Below, one piece after another: positions 8,790-18,792 of a stretch of 64,000 nucleotides of DNA (position 1 is the first letter of the stretch; each line of letters begins with the position of its first letter). Made by a program: the position numbers and the translations under genes. Origin of the DNA: Paenibacillus doosanensis (GTDB lineage: Bacteria; Bacillota; Bacilli; Paenibacillales; NBRC-103111); assembly GCF_025060755.1 (NCBI RefSeq), contig NZ_JANYUY010000033.1, positions 1-64,000 of the forward strand, given 5' to 3'. Under the pieces are notes generated by a model. The model ran no database searches. It was not told the DNA's origin and worked only from the letters and a program-made list of their open reading frames with translations.

Positions 8790-9506
8790 ATGACGGCTCC
8801 AGCGAACATAACGGCCGTGGAAGTGCTGGTTATCGAGGATGATCTGCGAATCGCCGAAATCAACCGCAGATTTATCGAGAAGGTCGAGGGCTTTACTGTG
8901 GTCGGCATTGCGCCCGACGAGGCTCAGGCGAAGGAGCAATTGGACATTCTGCGCCCTTCCCTGGTGCTGCTGGATATTTATTTGCCGGGAACAAGCGGCC
9001 TCGACTTGCTGCAGTATATCCGCCAGCATTTCCGGGACACCGATGTGGTGATGATCACCGCGGCCAAGGAGGTCGACGCGATTCGGGAAGCCGTGCGCGG
9101 CGGCGCGTTCGACTATATTATGAAACCGCTTATTTTCGGCCGCCTGCAGGAGACGCTGCTGCGTTACCGGGAATTTCACCGCGAGCTGAATCGGCTGAAC
9201 GAGACCGGCAGCATTAGCCAGAGCGATGTCGACCGGCTGCTCTCCGGCAGCATGAAGAAGGAAGCGGGATCAGATGCCGGCTTTCTGCCCAAAGGCATCG
9301 ACAAGCTGACGCTCGTCAAGGTGACGCAGACGATCTCTCAAGCGCCCGACGGATTAACGGCGGAGCAAATCGCCAAAATGATCGGAGTCAGCCGCTCGAC
9401 CGGGCGGCGTTATCTGGAGCATCTGGTTCATCTGGGCGATGTGTACGCCGATCTCTCTTACGGCGTCGTCGGCCGGCCAGAAAGGGTGTACCGGCCGACG
9501 AGATAG
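8790..9506 (+). CDS. CitB/DcuR-family response regulator
   Basis: 238 residues. The receiver domain has the acidic pair at residues 16-18 (VIEDD), the phosphorylation site Asp62 in LVLLDIYLPG, the Thr/Ala switch in VVMITAAKE and the Lys of DYIMKPL. The C-terminal part contains a helix-turn-helix (GLTAEQIAKMIGVSRSTGRR) as in CitB/DcuR/MalR regulators. It follows the kinase stop by 2 bp and must be translated from the same mRNA. By family precedent it activates the adjacent carboxylate transporter when the kinase binds its ligand. That the tct operon is the target is inferred from divergent arrangement. Confidence 0.92.
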   Translation: MTAPANITAVEVLVIEDDLRIAEINRRFIEKVEGFTVVGIAPDEAQAKEQLDILRPSLVLLDIYLPGTSGLDLLQYIRQHFRDTDVVMITAAKEVDAIREAVRGGAFDYIMKPLIFGRLQETLLRYREFHRELNRLNETGSISQSDVDRLLSGSMKKEAGSDAGFLPKGIDKLTLVKVTQTISQAPDGLTAEQIAKMIGVSRSTGRRYLEHLVHLGDVYADLSYGVVGRPERVYRPTR

Positions 9507-9526
9507 CCGCGGACGCATTCCGCGGC
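9506..9526 (+). terminator. Hairpin after the response regulator gene
   Basis: GCCGCGGA/TCCGCGGC, an 8-bp stem with a 5-base loop starting at the stop codon. There is no clear T-run on either side, so termination would be weak. Confidence 0.35.
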
Positions 9527-9687
9527 ATTCCCGGACGTTTGACGCTTGGGTCTTCGCCAAGGCCGCTCGCGCCTTCCGTATAAAGCGGCAGGCATGCCCC
9601 GACTCATTACGGCGTGGAGCGGCTTCTTTTTTTCGCATACAGACCGATGCCGAAAAGGAGCACGAACACGGCAGCGCCGGCGATTCC

Positions 9688-10263
9688 CTAGCGCAGCGAG
9701 CCCTTCCGCACTCCGGCGTAAATGCCGCTCACGGCGATCGTATACGGCAAAATGCCTACGGCCGTCGTCCAAATAAACGCCCAAAGTCTGACGCTCAACA
9801 AGCCAGCGGTGTAATTGACGACATGATAAGGCACCAAAGGTACGAAGCGGAGCAGAAGCAGGCCGAACGACTCGCGCCGCCGGATCATCCGCTGCACCTT
9901 GTCGAGAAAAGGACGGGCCATCGGACCGAAAAAAGGCTTCGTCACCCATTTGGTCAAAAACATCGCTCCGACTGCGCCTAGCACGCCTCCGGTCCAGGAA
10001 TACACTCCGCCCCAGACCGGTCCGTAAATTTCCATAAGCACGATGGAAGTAAACTCTCCGGGCACCGGCAAAATATTGACGATAATCTGGACGCCCACTC
10101 CGATAGCGATGCCCAGCGCCCCCATATGCCTGATGCTCCCGAGCAGCCGCTGGGCTTCTCCGATGCGCAGCAAATAAATATACCCCGCGACGGCGAGGAC
10201 GATAAACACTGCGCTGATCAGGCTGACGAGCTTCGCGCCGGATGACGGCTGCCGCTCTCCCAT
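9688..10263 (-). CDS. TVP38/TMEM64 (DedA-like) membrane protein, C-terminus cut by in-frame TAG
   Basis: 191 residues from the ATG at 10263 behind AGGTGAT; a GTG at 10273-10275 is part of that ribosome site. It has the SNARE-associated/VTT pattern: PVPGEFTSIVLMEIYGPVWG, GAMFLTKWVTKPF and RFVPLVPYHVVNYTAGLLSV. Relatives are membrane proteins thought to move lipids between leaflets or maintain envelope integrity. The frame stops at TAG (9688-9690), but the same frame continues for 26 more codons to a TAA at 9607-9609. Those codons encode one clean membrane helix (GIAGAAVFVLLFGIGLY) and a basic tail (AKKRSRSTP). This looks like the authentic C-terminus, lost by a probable CAG to TAG change. Whether the shortened protein works is unknown. 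Confidence 0.8.
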   Translation of the reverse strand: MGERQPSSGAKLVSLISAVFIVLAVAGYIYLLRIGEAQRLLGSIRHMGALGIAIGVGVQIIVNILPVPGEFTSIVLMEIYGPVWGGVYSWTGGVLGAVGAMFLTKWVTKPFFGPMARPFLDKVQRMIRRRESFGLLLLRFVPLVPYHVVNYTAGLLSVRLWAFIWTTAVGILPYTIAVSGIYAGVRKGSLR

Positions 10264-10358
10264 GGGATCGATCACCTCGCTTCAGGAAATGGTTGCCGCT
10301 CCATTCATAAGGTTTCCTGATTTAGGCAACTTCATTCCCCGCTGCGTCCCGATTCTCG

Positions 10359-13300
10359 CTATGGCTCCAGCGGCACGGGCGTTCCGGCTTCCTGAAAGCT
10401 TGCAAGCAGGCATTCCTTCTCTCTCTCCAGCCGCCACAAACGGTAATAATAGCCTTCAAGCCGCAGCAGCTGCTCATGCGTCCCGCGTTCCTTGACTTCT
10501 CCCTGATGCATCACGATAATTTCATCCATCCGTTCGAGCCCTGACAGCTTATGCGTAATCCAGACGACGGCTTGCCGCTTCCAGACCGACTGCAAGTTGT
10601 TCATGAACGCTTCCTCGGTCAGCACATCCAGTCCCGTCGCCGGCTCATCCAAGAGCAGCGCCGGGGTCCGGCGCAGCAGAGCCCGGGCCAGACCCAAACG
10701 CTGGCGTTCGCCTCCGGACAGCAGGCCGCCGCGCTCTCCTATCAGCGTATCGTAGCCTTGGGGCAAGCTCATGATCGTATCGTCGATCAGCGCAAGCCGC
10801 GCCGCCTCCCGCAGCTCGTCATCCGTCGCTTCCGGTCGCCCGAGCCGCAAATTGGCCGCAACCGACGCCTTGAACAGCTGTACCTCCTGGGAAACGACCG
10901 CATATTGGGAACGAATGAACGCTTCCGGCAGCTCGCGAAGCTCTCGCCCGTTCATGCGAATCGAGCCTTCGGCATACTCCCGCAAGCCGAGCAGCAGCTG
11001 CAGCAGCGTGCTCTTGCCCGCTCCGCTCTCCCCGACGACGGCGATCCGTCTCCCCGGCTTCAAGCTCAAGGTAACATCGCGGACCGCATAATCCCGCCCC
11101 AGTTCGTACCGGAACGATACGCCGCGCATCTCGACCTCCCACTCGCCTTGGTCTCCGCGCATGTCGGGCGCAGCAGAAGCGACGGAAGCGGCAGCGGCGG
11201 CCGGCGCCTGCCGCTCCGGAGGGTTCGCCGCCGCAAAAGCCCGGTTCTCCTCCACGACGCGGAACAGCCGCGAAGCCGCGGACAGCGTATGGCCCAATTG
11301 CTGAAATGCCGCTGGAAGCGGTACAACGGCTTCGAAGCAGGCCAGCGTCATCAATATCAGCGCCGGGATGTACACCGGCTCCAGCCGTCCCATCCCGGTG
11401 AAATAGACGGAAGCCGTCAGCACGAGCCACATGCTTACATGCGCCGCGCCGAGCATCGCTCCGTTCACAGCTGCGCCGGCCCGGTTCAAGCGCATCTGCT
11501 GCCCGTTCACCTGCGACTGCAGCCGCATAATGTCCTCCAGCCGCTCCTGAGCGCGCCCGAACACGAGCAGATCCTTCATGCCGAGGAGCAGATCGCTCGT
11601 CTGAGCGTACATCATCGCTTGGCGGCCGGCGATCGCCCGTCCCGGCTCTCTGCCCAGCCTGGCGCTGAGCCATGGCAGGCCGATGCCGGAGAGCGCCAGC
11701 ATCGCCAGCAGAACGAGCCCGAGCCGCCACTCTTGCGCGGCGAGCAGGAAACAGCCCAGCGCGCCGGTTATGAGCGCGACGAGCGGCGGAGCCAGAACGC
11801 GCAAATACATATGCTGCAGCTGCTCCACGTCGCCGACGAGCGTTTGCAGCAGCTCGCCGCTGCGCCGCCGCTCCAGCAGCCTGACTCCCGCAGGCTCCAA
11901 GCTCTCGTACAGCCAGACGCGTACCCGGTGCAGGACGCGGAAGGTCAGATCATGCGACACCAGCCGTTCCAGATAGCGGAAGGCGCCCCGGGACAAGCCG
12001 AAAAACCGCACGCCCACGATGGGCACCCACAGCAGCAGCACCGACTCCGGCCGCAAGGCGGCTCTGGCGATCAGGTAGCCTGACGTGCCCATAAGACCGA
12101 TGCTCGCCGCTATCGTCAGGCAGCCGAGCAGCACCGCCGTCAGCAGCCTGCCCCGGTACGGGCGCAGGAAAGAAAGCGCGCCGCGCCAAGCGTCCTGCCG
12201 GTCCCGCCAAGGGGCCTGCCGCTCTTCGCCGACATCGGTCCGCCCGCCTTCCCGCTTCAGGTCCGGCCCCTCGCGCATATCGCTTCCCGCTTCCATCTGC
12301 GGCGGCGCAGCTTTGCGGCCGCTCGTCTCCCGCTCCAGCGTCCGCATCATACGCGCGTACATGCCTCCCGCGGCCAATAGCTCGGCCGGCGAGCCGATTT
12401 CGGCGATACGTCCGCGGTTCATGACGATGATGCGGTCCGCATCCCGCACCGTCTCCAGCCGGTGCGCTACCGTCACGGACATGCGGGTCCGCAGATGCCG
12501 TTCCAAGCCTTGCCGGACGATCGCCTCATGCCGCAGATCCAGGCCGGAGGTCGGCTCGTCGAGCAGCAGCAGCGGCGCGTCCTTCAGCAGCGCCCGGGCA
12601 ATGGCGACGCGCTGAATCTGCCCGCCCGACAAGGAAGCGGCTTCGCCCAGCAGCGTGTCCAGCCCGTCCGGGAGCTGCCCGATGAAATCGACGCCCGCCG
12701 CTTCCAGCGCGCGAGCCAGCCGCTCCTCGTCGACGGGACCGTCGCAGCCGAGCGTCAAGTTATCCCGCAGCGTGCCGTAATACAGCTTCGGATTCTGGTT
12801 CACGCTCGACAGCCGGCTCCGCCATGCGTCCAGCGGCAGCTCCGCCAAGTCGGCGCCGTCCATCCGCACGCTGCCGCCGGTCGGAACCGCGAAGCCTTGC
12901 AGCACGTCGAGCAGGGAACTCTTCCCCGAACCGGTCGGGCCGATAACGGCAATGCGCTCTCCCGGCTCCAGCGTGAAGGACACGTTCGACAGCGCCGGCA
13001 CCGAGCTGCCGGGATACGTCAAGCTGACATCCCGAAACTCGATGCGGCAGCCGCTCGGCTTGCCGGCGGGCAGCGGCTGTTCCCGCTTGGAGCCGACGGA
13101 TGTCTCCGCCTCCAGAATGCCGATGATCCGGGACGCCGCGGCCATCCCGTTCGTGCTGGCGTGAAACTGCGTGCCGAGCGCTCTGACCGGAGCGTAGAAC
13201 TCCGGAGTCAGCAGCAGCACGAGAAACGCATGCTCGAAGCCGATCTCTCCGTTAATCAGCCGCAGCCCGAGAAACACCGCTACGATCGCGGTGCTCAGCG

Positions 13301-14048
13301 TTGCGAACAGCTCCATGACGAAGGATGATAAAAACGCGAGCCGCAGCGTGCCCATCGTCGTCTTCCGGTACTCCTCGCTGATGCGCGAGATGATCTCAAT
13401 CTGCGCCCGGCTGCGGCCGAACATCTTCAAGGTCGGCAGTCCCCGCAGCACGTCCATGAAATGCCCGCCGAGCTGTCCTAACCGCTCGAACTGCCGCTGC
13501 GCTTTGGATTTGGCGGCGAGTCCCACCAAAATCATGAACACGACGAGCAGCGGCAGCGTCACCGCCAGCACGACGGACGAAATCCAGTCCAATCCGGCGA
13601 CGGCGCAGAAGATCGCGGCCGGAATCAGCATGGACAGAGCCATCTGCGGCACATAGCGCGCCAAATAAGCCTCCAGCTGCTCCACTCCCTCGTAGACGGT
13701 TCCGAGCAGCTCCCCGCTGCGCTCGCCTTTGGCGTAACCCGGCCCCAGCTCGACCAGCTTGGCGAGCAATTGGCGGCGCAGATCGCTCTTGATGCGCATC
13801 GCCATCTGGGAGGAGACGTACTCGCTCGCCGTCTGGACGAGCGCTCTCAGCAGTATCCACCCGAGCAGCACAGCGAAGACCGGCGCCAAGGCCGAGAGGC
13901 CGAGCCCATTCAGAAAGGCTCCGTGAACGAGACGGGCCAAGCTGACGGATTCAAGGATCATCAGCACCCCGCCGATGACGCTGAACCCGATGCCGGCCAG
14001 CAGCAGCTTCCGGGTTCCTTGCACGCGGTCAAGCAGTTTTTTCATCAT
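10359..14048 (-). CDS. cydDC: Fused CydD-CydC ABC exporter needed for cytochrome bd assembly
   Basis: 1229 residues, two complete ABC half-transporters in one frame. The N-terminal half is CydD-like: six membrane helices, Walker A GPTGSGKS near residue 371, signature LSGGQ, then LLLLDEPTSGLD. After a charged linker at about 570-610 the CydC-like half follows, with its own membrane domain (MGTSGYLIARAAL), Walker A GESGAGKS near 1009 and signature LLSGGERQR. CydDC exports glutathione/cysteine-type reductants and is required to assemble heme into cytochrome bd. Usually the halves are separate genes; fusions are known elsewhere, notably in actinobacteria. The start ATG lies 1 bp after the cydB stop without a strong ribosome site, implying translational coupling. 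Confidence 0.93.
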   Translation of the reverse strand: MMKKLLDRVQGTRKLLLAGIGFSVIGGVLMILESVSLARLVHGAFLNGLGLSALAPVFAVLLGWILLRALVQTASEYVSSQMAMRIKSDLRRQLLAKLVELGPGYAKGERSGELLGTVYEGVEQLEAYLARYVPQMALSMLIPAAIFCAVAGLDWISSVVLAVTLPLLVVFMILVGLAAKSKAQRQFERLGQLGGHFMDVLRGLPTLKMFGRSRAQIEIISRISEEYRKTTMGTLRLAFLSSFVMELFATLSTAIVAVFLGLRLINGEIGFEHAFLVLLLTPEFYAPVRALGTQFHASTNGMAAASRIIGILEAETSVGSKREQPLPAGKPSGCRIEFRDVSLTYPGSSVPALSNVSFTLEPGERIAVIGPTGSGKSSLLDVLQGFAVPTGGSVRMDGADLAELPLDAWRSRLSSVNQNPKLYYGTLRDNLTLGCDGPVDEERLARALEAAGVDFIGQLPDGLDTLLGEAASLSGGQIQRVAIARALLKDAPLLLLDEPTSGLDLRHEAIVRQGLERHLRTRMSVTVAHRLETVRDADRIIVMNRGRIAEIGSPAELLAAGGMYARMMRTLERETSGRKAAPPQMEAGSDMREGPDLKREGGRTDVGEERQAPWRDRQDAWRGALSFLRPYRGRLLTAVLLGCLTIAASIGLMGTSGYLIARAALRPESVLLLWVPIVGVRFFGLSRGAFRYLERLVSHDLTFRVLHRVRVWLYESLEPAGVRLLERRRSGELLQTLVGDVEQLQHMYLRVLAPPLVALITGALGCFLLAAQEWRLGLVLLAMLALSGIGLPWLSARLGREPGRAIAGRQAMMYAQTSDLLLGMKDLLVFGRAQERLEDIMRLQSQVNGQQMRLNRAGAAVNGAMLGAAHVSMWLVLTASVYFTGMGRLEPVYIPALILMTLACFEAVVPLPAAFQQLGHTLSAASRLFRVVEENRAFAAANPPERQAPAAAAASVASAAPDMRGDQGEWEVEMRGVSFRYELGRDYAVRDVTLSLKPGRRIAVVGESGAGKSTLLQLLLGLREYAEGSIRMNGRELRELPEAFIRSQYAVVSQEVQLFKASVAANLRLGRPEATDDELREAARLALIDDTIMSLPQGYDTLIGERGGLLSGGERQRLGLARALLRRTPALLLDEPATGLDVLTEEAFMNNLQSVWKRQAVVWITHKLSGLERMDEIIVMHQGEVKERGTHEQLLRLEGYYYRLWRLEREKECLLASFQEAGTPVPLEP

Positions 14049-14049
14049 A

Positions 14050-15060
14050 TCAGTAGTCCAAATGATCCTTGACGCTCACCCGTTTGCGGAACACCCAATA
14101 CGTCCACGCCTGGTAAGCGACGACGACGGGCACCGTAGTAAGAGCGATCACGGTCATAACCTTCAGCGTATATTCGTTCGAAGCCGTATTGTAGATCGTC
14201 AGCGTCCAGTCCGGGTTCAGCGAGGAGATCATCAACCGCGGGAACAGGGACATAAACACCGTAATCGTAGAGAGCACGATCGTAAGCCCGGTCATAATGA
14301 ACGCCCAGCCGTCGCGCCCGGCTTTCAGGAAGAAATGGACGGAGAGCAGCGCAAAGCCCGCCGTGAGCGGAACCATGCCCGGGATAATGCCGTCGCGGGT
14401 AAACATATCCGTCTCGAAATAGCTGAGGAAGACGAACAGCAGCAGCACGATGCTGGCCCACGCGCCGAAGCGGTTCGCCGCCCGTCTCGCCCGCTCCCGC
14501 AGCTCCCCTTCGGTTTTCAGCGAGAGATAGAGCGCCCCGTGGAGCACGAACAGCAGCACGATGCTGACACCCGCCGTCACCGAATAGACGGAGATCAAAT
14601 CCCAGAACGAGCCCGCATAATTTTTGTTGGCGTCGATCGGCACGCCTCTCATCAGATTCGCCAGCGCCACGCCCCACAAGAGCGGCGGCAGCAGGCTGCC
14701 TCCGAAGATGACGCCGTCCCACAGCTTGCGCCACCGGGGATTCGGCAGCTTGCTGCGAAATTCGAAAGCCACGCCGCGGCCGATAAGAGCCAGTAGCATG
14801 AGGAAAAGCGCCATGTAGAAGCCGCTGAACAAGGTCGCGTACCATTCCGGAAACGCCGCGAACATCGCGCCGCCCGCCGTAATCAGCCAAACCTCGTTGC
14901 CGTCCCAGACGGGCCCTATCGTATTGATAAGCACGCGGCGCTCCGTATCCGTCCGTCCGAGAAACGGAGTCAGCATGCCGACGCCGAAGTCGAAGCCTTC
15001 CAGGAAGAAAAATCCGACGAACAGCACCGTAATAAGAATAAACCATAAGGTTTCGAGCAT
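14050..15060 (-). CDS. cydB: Cytochrome bd oxidase subunit II
   Basis: 336 residues with eight or nine membrane helices. The CydB N-terminus is clear (ETLWFILITVLFVGFFFLEG FDFGVGML when read across the helix), as are GPVWDGNEVWLITAGGAMFA and the C-terminal WTYWVFRKRV. Subunit II pairs with CydA in the quinol:oxygen oxidoreductase of the plasma membrane. It lies 41 bp after cydA and abuts cydDC, giving cydA-cydB-cydDC in one transcript. Confidence 0.96.
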   Translation of the reverse strand: MLETLWFILITVLFVGFFFLEGFDFGVGMLTPFLGRTDTERRVLINTIGPVWDGNEVWLITAGGAMFAAFPEWYATLFSGFYMALFLMLLALIGRGVAFEFRSKLPNPRWRKLWDGVIFGGSLLPPLLWGVALANLMRGVPIDANKNYAGSFWDLISVYSVTAGVSIVLLFVLHGALYLSLKTEGELRERARRAANRFGAWASIVLLLFVFLSYFETDMFTRDGIIPGMVPLTAGFALLSVHFFLKAGRDGWAFIMTGLTIVLSTITVFMSLFPRLMISSLNPDWTLTIYNTASNEYTLKVMTVIALTTVPVVVAYQAWTYWVFRKRVSVKDHLDY

Positions 15061-15101
15061 ATTCCTTCGCCTCGCTTTCTATTTCATTGCCCCGGCGGGC
15101 C

Positions 15102-16496
15102 TCACAGAGGAGTCGCCGCGCTCGATTCGATCCCGTGATCGTCCTGCTTATGATGATCATCGTCGGTTGCCCCTTTTTTCACGAAGACGACGATGAGATA
15201 AACTAACACGGCGGCCAGCAGTCCGTAAATGACGGTAAAGCCGATCAGCGACGTCGCCACCATCGCCGGCGTCACCGTAGGCGATACGCCCGCTTCCGTC
15301 TTCTGCAAGCCGAAAACGAGCCAAGGCTGGCGGCCGACCTCCGTCATAATCCAGCCCGCCGAATTGGCTATGTAGGGCAGACTGATCGCAGGGATCATCC
15401 ATTTCAAATAACGCGGAAACTGCTCCAGCCGATTGCGCCAGACCGCGTAAGTGCCGAACAGACTCAGCAAAATCATCAGCACCCCGGCGAGCACCATGAT
15501 GCGGAAGCTCCAGAACGTCGTTTTGACCGGAGGAATATAGTTGCCCGGACCGTACTTCGCCTCGTACTCCGCTTGCAGTTCATTCATTCCCGGCACGCTG
15601 CCGTGCAGCTTGTTATAGGATAAAATGCTTAATGCGTAAGGGATTTCGACCTGTCCCCGGTTTTGCTTCTTCTCCACGTCAATCAGGGCGAACACCGTCC
15701 ACGGAGCGCTATCTCCCGTCGTGTCCCACAGCGCTTCGGAAGCCGCCATTTTCATCGGCTGCGACTTCATCAAGTGCTGGGCCTGCTCATGGCCGGCGAC
15801 GGCCGTCATAAAACTCGCCGCCAGCGCAATCGTAACGCCGATCGCGAAGGAAGCTTTGAACAGCTGCGGCTGCTGCTTGCGAAGTATTTTATAAGCGCTG
15901 ATCCCCGTTACGAACAAGGCGCCCGTCGACAGCGCTCCGTAGACGACATGCGGGAATTCCACCCACAGCTGCTTGTTTCCCAGGATGGCGAAGATGCTCG
16001 TCATCTCGGCGCGGCCGCCGCGAATCGCATAGCCGACCGGCTCCTGCATAAAGGAGTTCGCGCTCAAAATCCATAAGGCCGACAGCGTCGTACCGATCGC
16101 CACGAGCCAAATCGAGGCCAGATGCACCTTCTTCGGCAGACGGTCCCAGCCGAAAATCCAGATACCGAGAAACGTCGATTCGAGGAAAAAGGACACCAGC
16201 GCTTCGATAGCGAGCGGCCCTCCGAATACGGCACCGACAAACCGGGAATAATCCGACCAGTTCATGCCGAACTGAAATTCCTGCATAATCCCCGTAACGA
16301 CGCCTACGGCGAAGTTCAGTAAAAACAATTTCCCCCAAAATTGCGCCATTATTTTGTACGATTCATCTTTCTTCACTACATACATCGTCTGCATTACCGC
16401 GATGAGATAGGCCAGCCCGATCGACAAAGGTACGAGCAAGAAATGATAAACCGTCGTTATGCCGAACTGCCACCTGCTTAAATCCAACGTATCCAA
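15102..16496 (-). CDS. cydA: Cytochrome bd oxidase subunit I
   Basis: 464 residues, the length of the short-Q-loop type found in Firmicutes. It begins LDLSRWQFGITTVYHFLLVP with the conserved heme-ligand His near residue 18, and continues with MQEFQFGMNWSDYSRFVGAV, GWDRLPKKVHL and WRNRLEQFPRYLKW. It carries hemes b558, b595 and d and the quinol site, and reduces oxygen at low tension without pumping protons. First gene of the cyd operon; the upstream region has a Rex/Fnr-like operator. The ribosome site is GGAGGAATTC close to the start. Confidence 0.96.
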   Translation of the reverse strand: MDTLDLSRWQFGITTVYHFLLVPLSIGLAYLIAVMQTMYVVKKDESYKIMAQFWGKLFLLNFAVGVVTGIMQEFQFGMNWSDYSRFVGAVFGGPLAIEALVSFFLESTFLGIWIFGWDRLPKKVHLASIWLVAIGTTLSALWILSANSFMQEPVGYAIRGGRAEMTSIFAILGNKQLWVEFPHVVYGALSTGALFVTGISAYKILRKQQPQLFKASFAIGVTIALAASFMTAVAGHEQAQHLMKSQPMKMAASEALWDTTGDSAPWTVFALIDVEKKQNRGQVEIPYALSILSYNKLHGSVPGMNELQAEYEAKYGPGNYIPPVKTTFWSFRIMVLAGVLMILLSLFGTYAVWRNRLEQFPRYLKWMIPAISLPYIANSAGWIMTEVGRQPWLVFGLQKTEAGVSPTVTPAMVATSLIGFTVIYGLLAAVLVYLIVVFVKKGATDDDHHKQDDHGIESSAATPL

Positions 16497-16525
16497 ATTG
16501 AATTCCTCCCTTCTCTACGTTGTTA

Positions 16526-16531
16526 GTATAG
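16526..16531 (-). promoter_or_regulatory. Probable -10 element of the cydA promoter
   Basis: TATACT on the minus strand, about 30 bp upstream of the cydA start. No good -35 hexamer stands 17 bp upstream; the Rex-like site begins about 20 bp upstream, so regulation at the -35 region is plausible. Confidence 0.5.
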
Positions 16532-16551
16532 ATGGAAGCGGCCGCCTTACA

Positions 16552-16569
16552 TGTGATTAATATCACAAA
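16552..16569 (-). promoter_or_regulatory. Rex/Fnr-type operator of the cyd operon
   Basis: On the minus strand TTGTGATATTAATCACAT, a TGTGA-N6-TCACA dyad that agrees well with the Rex box TTGTGAAATATTTCACAA. Rex represses cyd operons at low NADH/NAD ratio in Gram-positive bacteria. Fnr/Crp sites share the TGTGA-N6-TCACA core, so which factor binds needs testing. Confidence 0.72.
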
Positions 16570-16676
16570 GTCCGAGGCAGATTTTGAACATTTTTAGCAA
16601 AATCATGACGCTTCGGCCAAACGCCGCAAACCTCTTCGTCCATACCCTTGAGCATGACTTTTTCCCTGTGATTGTA

Positions 16677-16717
16677 CAAAAAAACAGCAGGCCGGATTCG
16701 TTCCATCCGACCTGCTG
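16677..16717 (-). terminator. Rho-independent terminator of xpt
   Basis: 13-bp stem (16685-16697 with 16705-16717, one G-T pair) and a loop of 7, followed on the minus strand by seven T. It lies about 80 bp beyond the xpt stop. Confidence 0.85.
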
Positions 16718-16799
16718 CCTATATTTTACTAACCATGCGAAAGCCCGTGCGCAGCTCCCTGGCCGGCGCTTCGGCTATCCCATGATCGACGGATGCCGC

Positions 16800-17450
<651 letters not shown>

Positions 17451-17503
17451 CTAAAAGCAACTCGTCTGCCGGAAAGGGGCGAAGTTTTATCGGAGATATG
17501 CTG

Positions 17504-18100
17504 CTATCGTGTCCCGGATGAAGGATGAATTTTTTGGCCCTTCTCCAGCATTTGGATGAACTGCCGGATTCGCTTATCTCGAGTTTCTTGTTTTTTGGCA
17601 TTGTGAATTCGAAACAGGATCGCGTATTTATTTTGTCTGTCGAGCGTATCGTAGAACGCCTTAGCCTCTGCATTGCGCTCCAACTCGATTGCGAAGTCCT
17701 CAGGCAGCGAGGCGATGCTTTGCGATTCGTAGGCCTTATCCCAGTTCCCGTTCTTCCGGGCTTCTTCAATTGCCTTATATCCGGAAGTCTTCATTCGCCC
17801 GTTTGCGATCAGCTGTTCCGCCTTGTCCTTATTGACTTTCGACCAGATGCTCTTGGCGCCGCGCGGAGTAAACCGCTGCAGCCATGTTTTCTCATCGTAT
17901 GCTTCTTTCTGACTGTCGACCCATCCGTAGCATAAGGCAACCTCGAGCGCTTCGTTATAGGAAATCGTTACGACGCCGGAATTCTTCTTCGCAATCTGTA
18001 ATCGGATGCCGGGTGAGGTATCGCAATGATCGTCGAGCCAGCTCTCAAAAGATAACGGATCGGCAAAAGAAATAATCGGCAAGCTCGATTTTTTTACCAC
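17504..18100 (-). CDS. YdeI/OmpD-associated family protein
   Basis: 198 residues. The N-terminal half carries the family pattern FADPLSFESWLDDHCDTSPG, LEVALCYGWVDSQ and FTPRGAKSIWSKVNKDKAEQL; the C-terminal part is the usual helical extension (FYDTLDRQNKYAILFRIHNA, KKQETRDKRIRQFIQMLEKG). Members occur widely in bacteria and have been linked to bacteriocin or peptide tolerance, but no biochemical activity is established. The gene stands alone with about 230 bp of non-coding DNA upstream and 128 bp downstream. Confidence 0.85.
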   Translation of the reverse strand: MVKKSSLPIISFADPLSFESWLDDHCDTSPGIRLQIAKKNSGVVTISYNEALEVALCYGWVDSQKEAYDEKTWLQRFTPRGAKSIWSKVNKDKAEQLIANGRMKTSGYKAIEEARKNGNWDKAYESQSIASLPEDFAIELERNAEAKAFYDTLDRQNKYAILFRIHNAKKQETRDKRIRQFIQMLEKGQKIHPSSGTR

Positions 18101-18333
18101 ATGAATCGCCTCCTAATCATTCAAACGAACGTAATTCTTGACCCGTGTTATCCTAACAAAATCTCGAAAACCTGTATTGTAAAAACACGACACCTTACCA
18201 TTGCTTATCATTGCTTATATACGGCAATACGTTCAATATTGAATTAAACTGCCAGCTGCTTCAAGGAATACCAAACAGGAGCTGCCGCAAGGGCAACTCC
18301 ATGCTATCGTTTCTCTTAGTTGAACAGTATATC

Positions 18334-18792
18334 TCAAGAGCTTTTCTTTTCAAAATAGACCAAGCTAAAATCAGAGGTGATCAAGCGTTCTTTAAAGACC
18401 CCATATCCTAACTTTTCGTACAAGGCAATGTTCCTCTCGCTTTTGCTTCCGGTGAACAATTCATAACGGGATGCCGGAAAAAGTTCTTCAATAGCGTTCA
18501 TTAACAATTTGCCTATTCCTTTATTTTGGTGATTCGGATGAACCATCAGCTTGCCTATATAGCATGTTCCGTCTTGATCGTAGGCTCGTACGGAGCCGAT
18601 GATGGTCCCATCCATCGAAGCTTTAAGTATAACGTGATTATCAAACTGTTGGCGCAGCTCTTCCAAGGTCTGAGCAAGCGGCTCAATAGTAAAATCGTTG
18701 TAAATTTCCGCTTCGCTTCTGTAAGCCAGCTTTTGCAGCGGCAGGATTTCCTCTGCATCCGATACGGATGCTCTTTCAACTTTTATGCTCAT
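18334..18792 (-). CDS. GNAT-family N-acetyltransferase
   Basis: 152 residues of typical GNAT length. The acetyl-CoA pyrophosphate loop is clear in MVHPNHQNKGIGKLLMNAIE (the QNKGIG loop), preceded by the beta strand GTCYIGKLMV, and followed by YELFTGSKSERNIALYEKLG and FEKKSS at the end. Substrate cannot be told from sequence. The ATG at 18792 follows an AAGGAAGAG ribosome site. Neighbours give no functional hint. Confidence 0.85.
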   Translation of the reverse strand: MSIKVERASVSDAEEILPLQKLAYRSEAEIYNDFTIEPLAQTLEELRQQFDNHVILKASMDGTIIGSVRAYDQDGTCYIGKLMVHPNHQNKGIGKLLMNAIEELFPASRYELFTGSKSERNIALYEKLGYGVFKERLITSDFSLVYFEKKSS

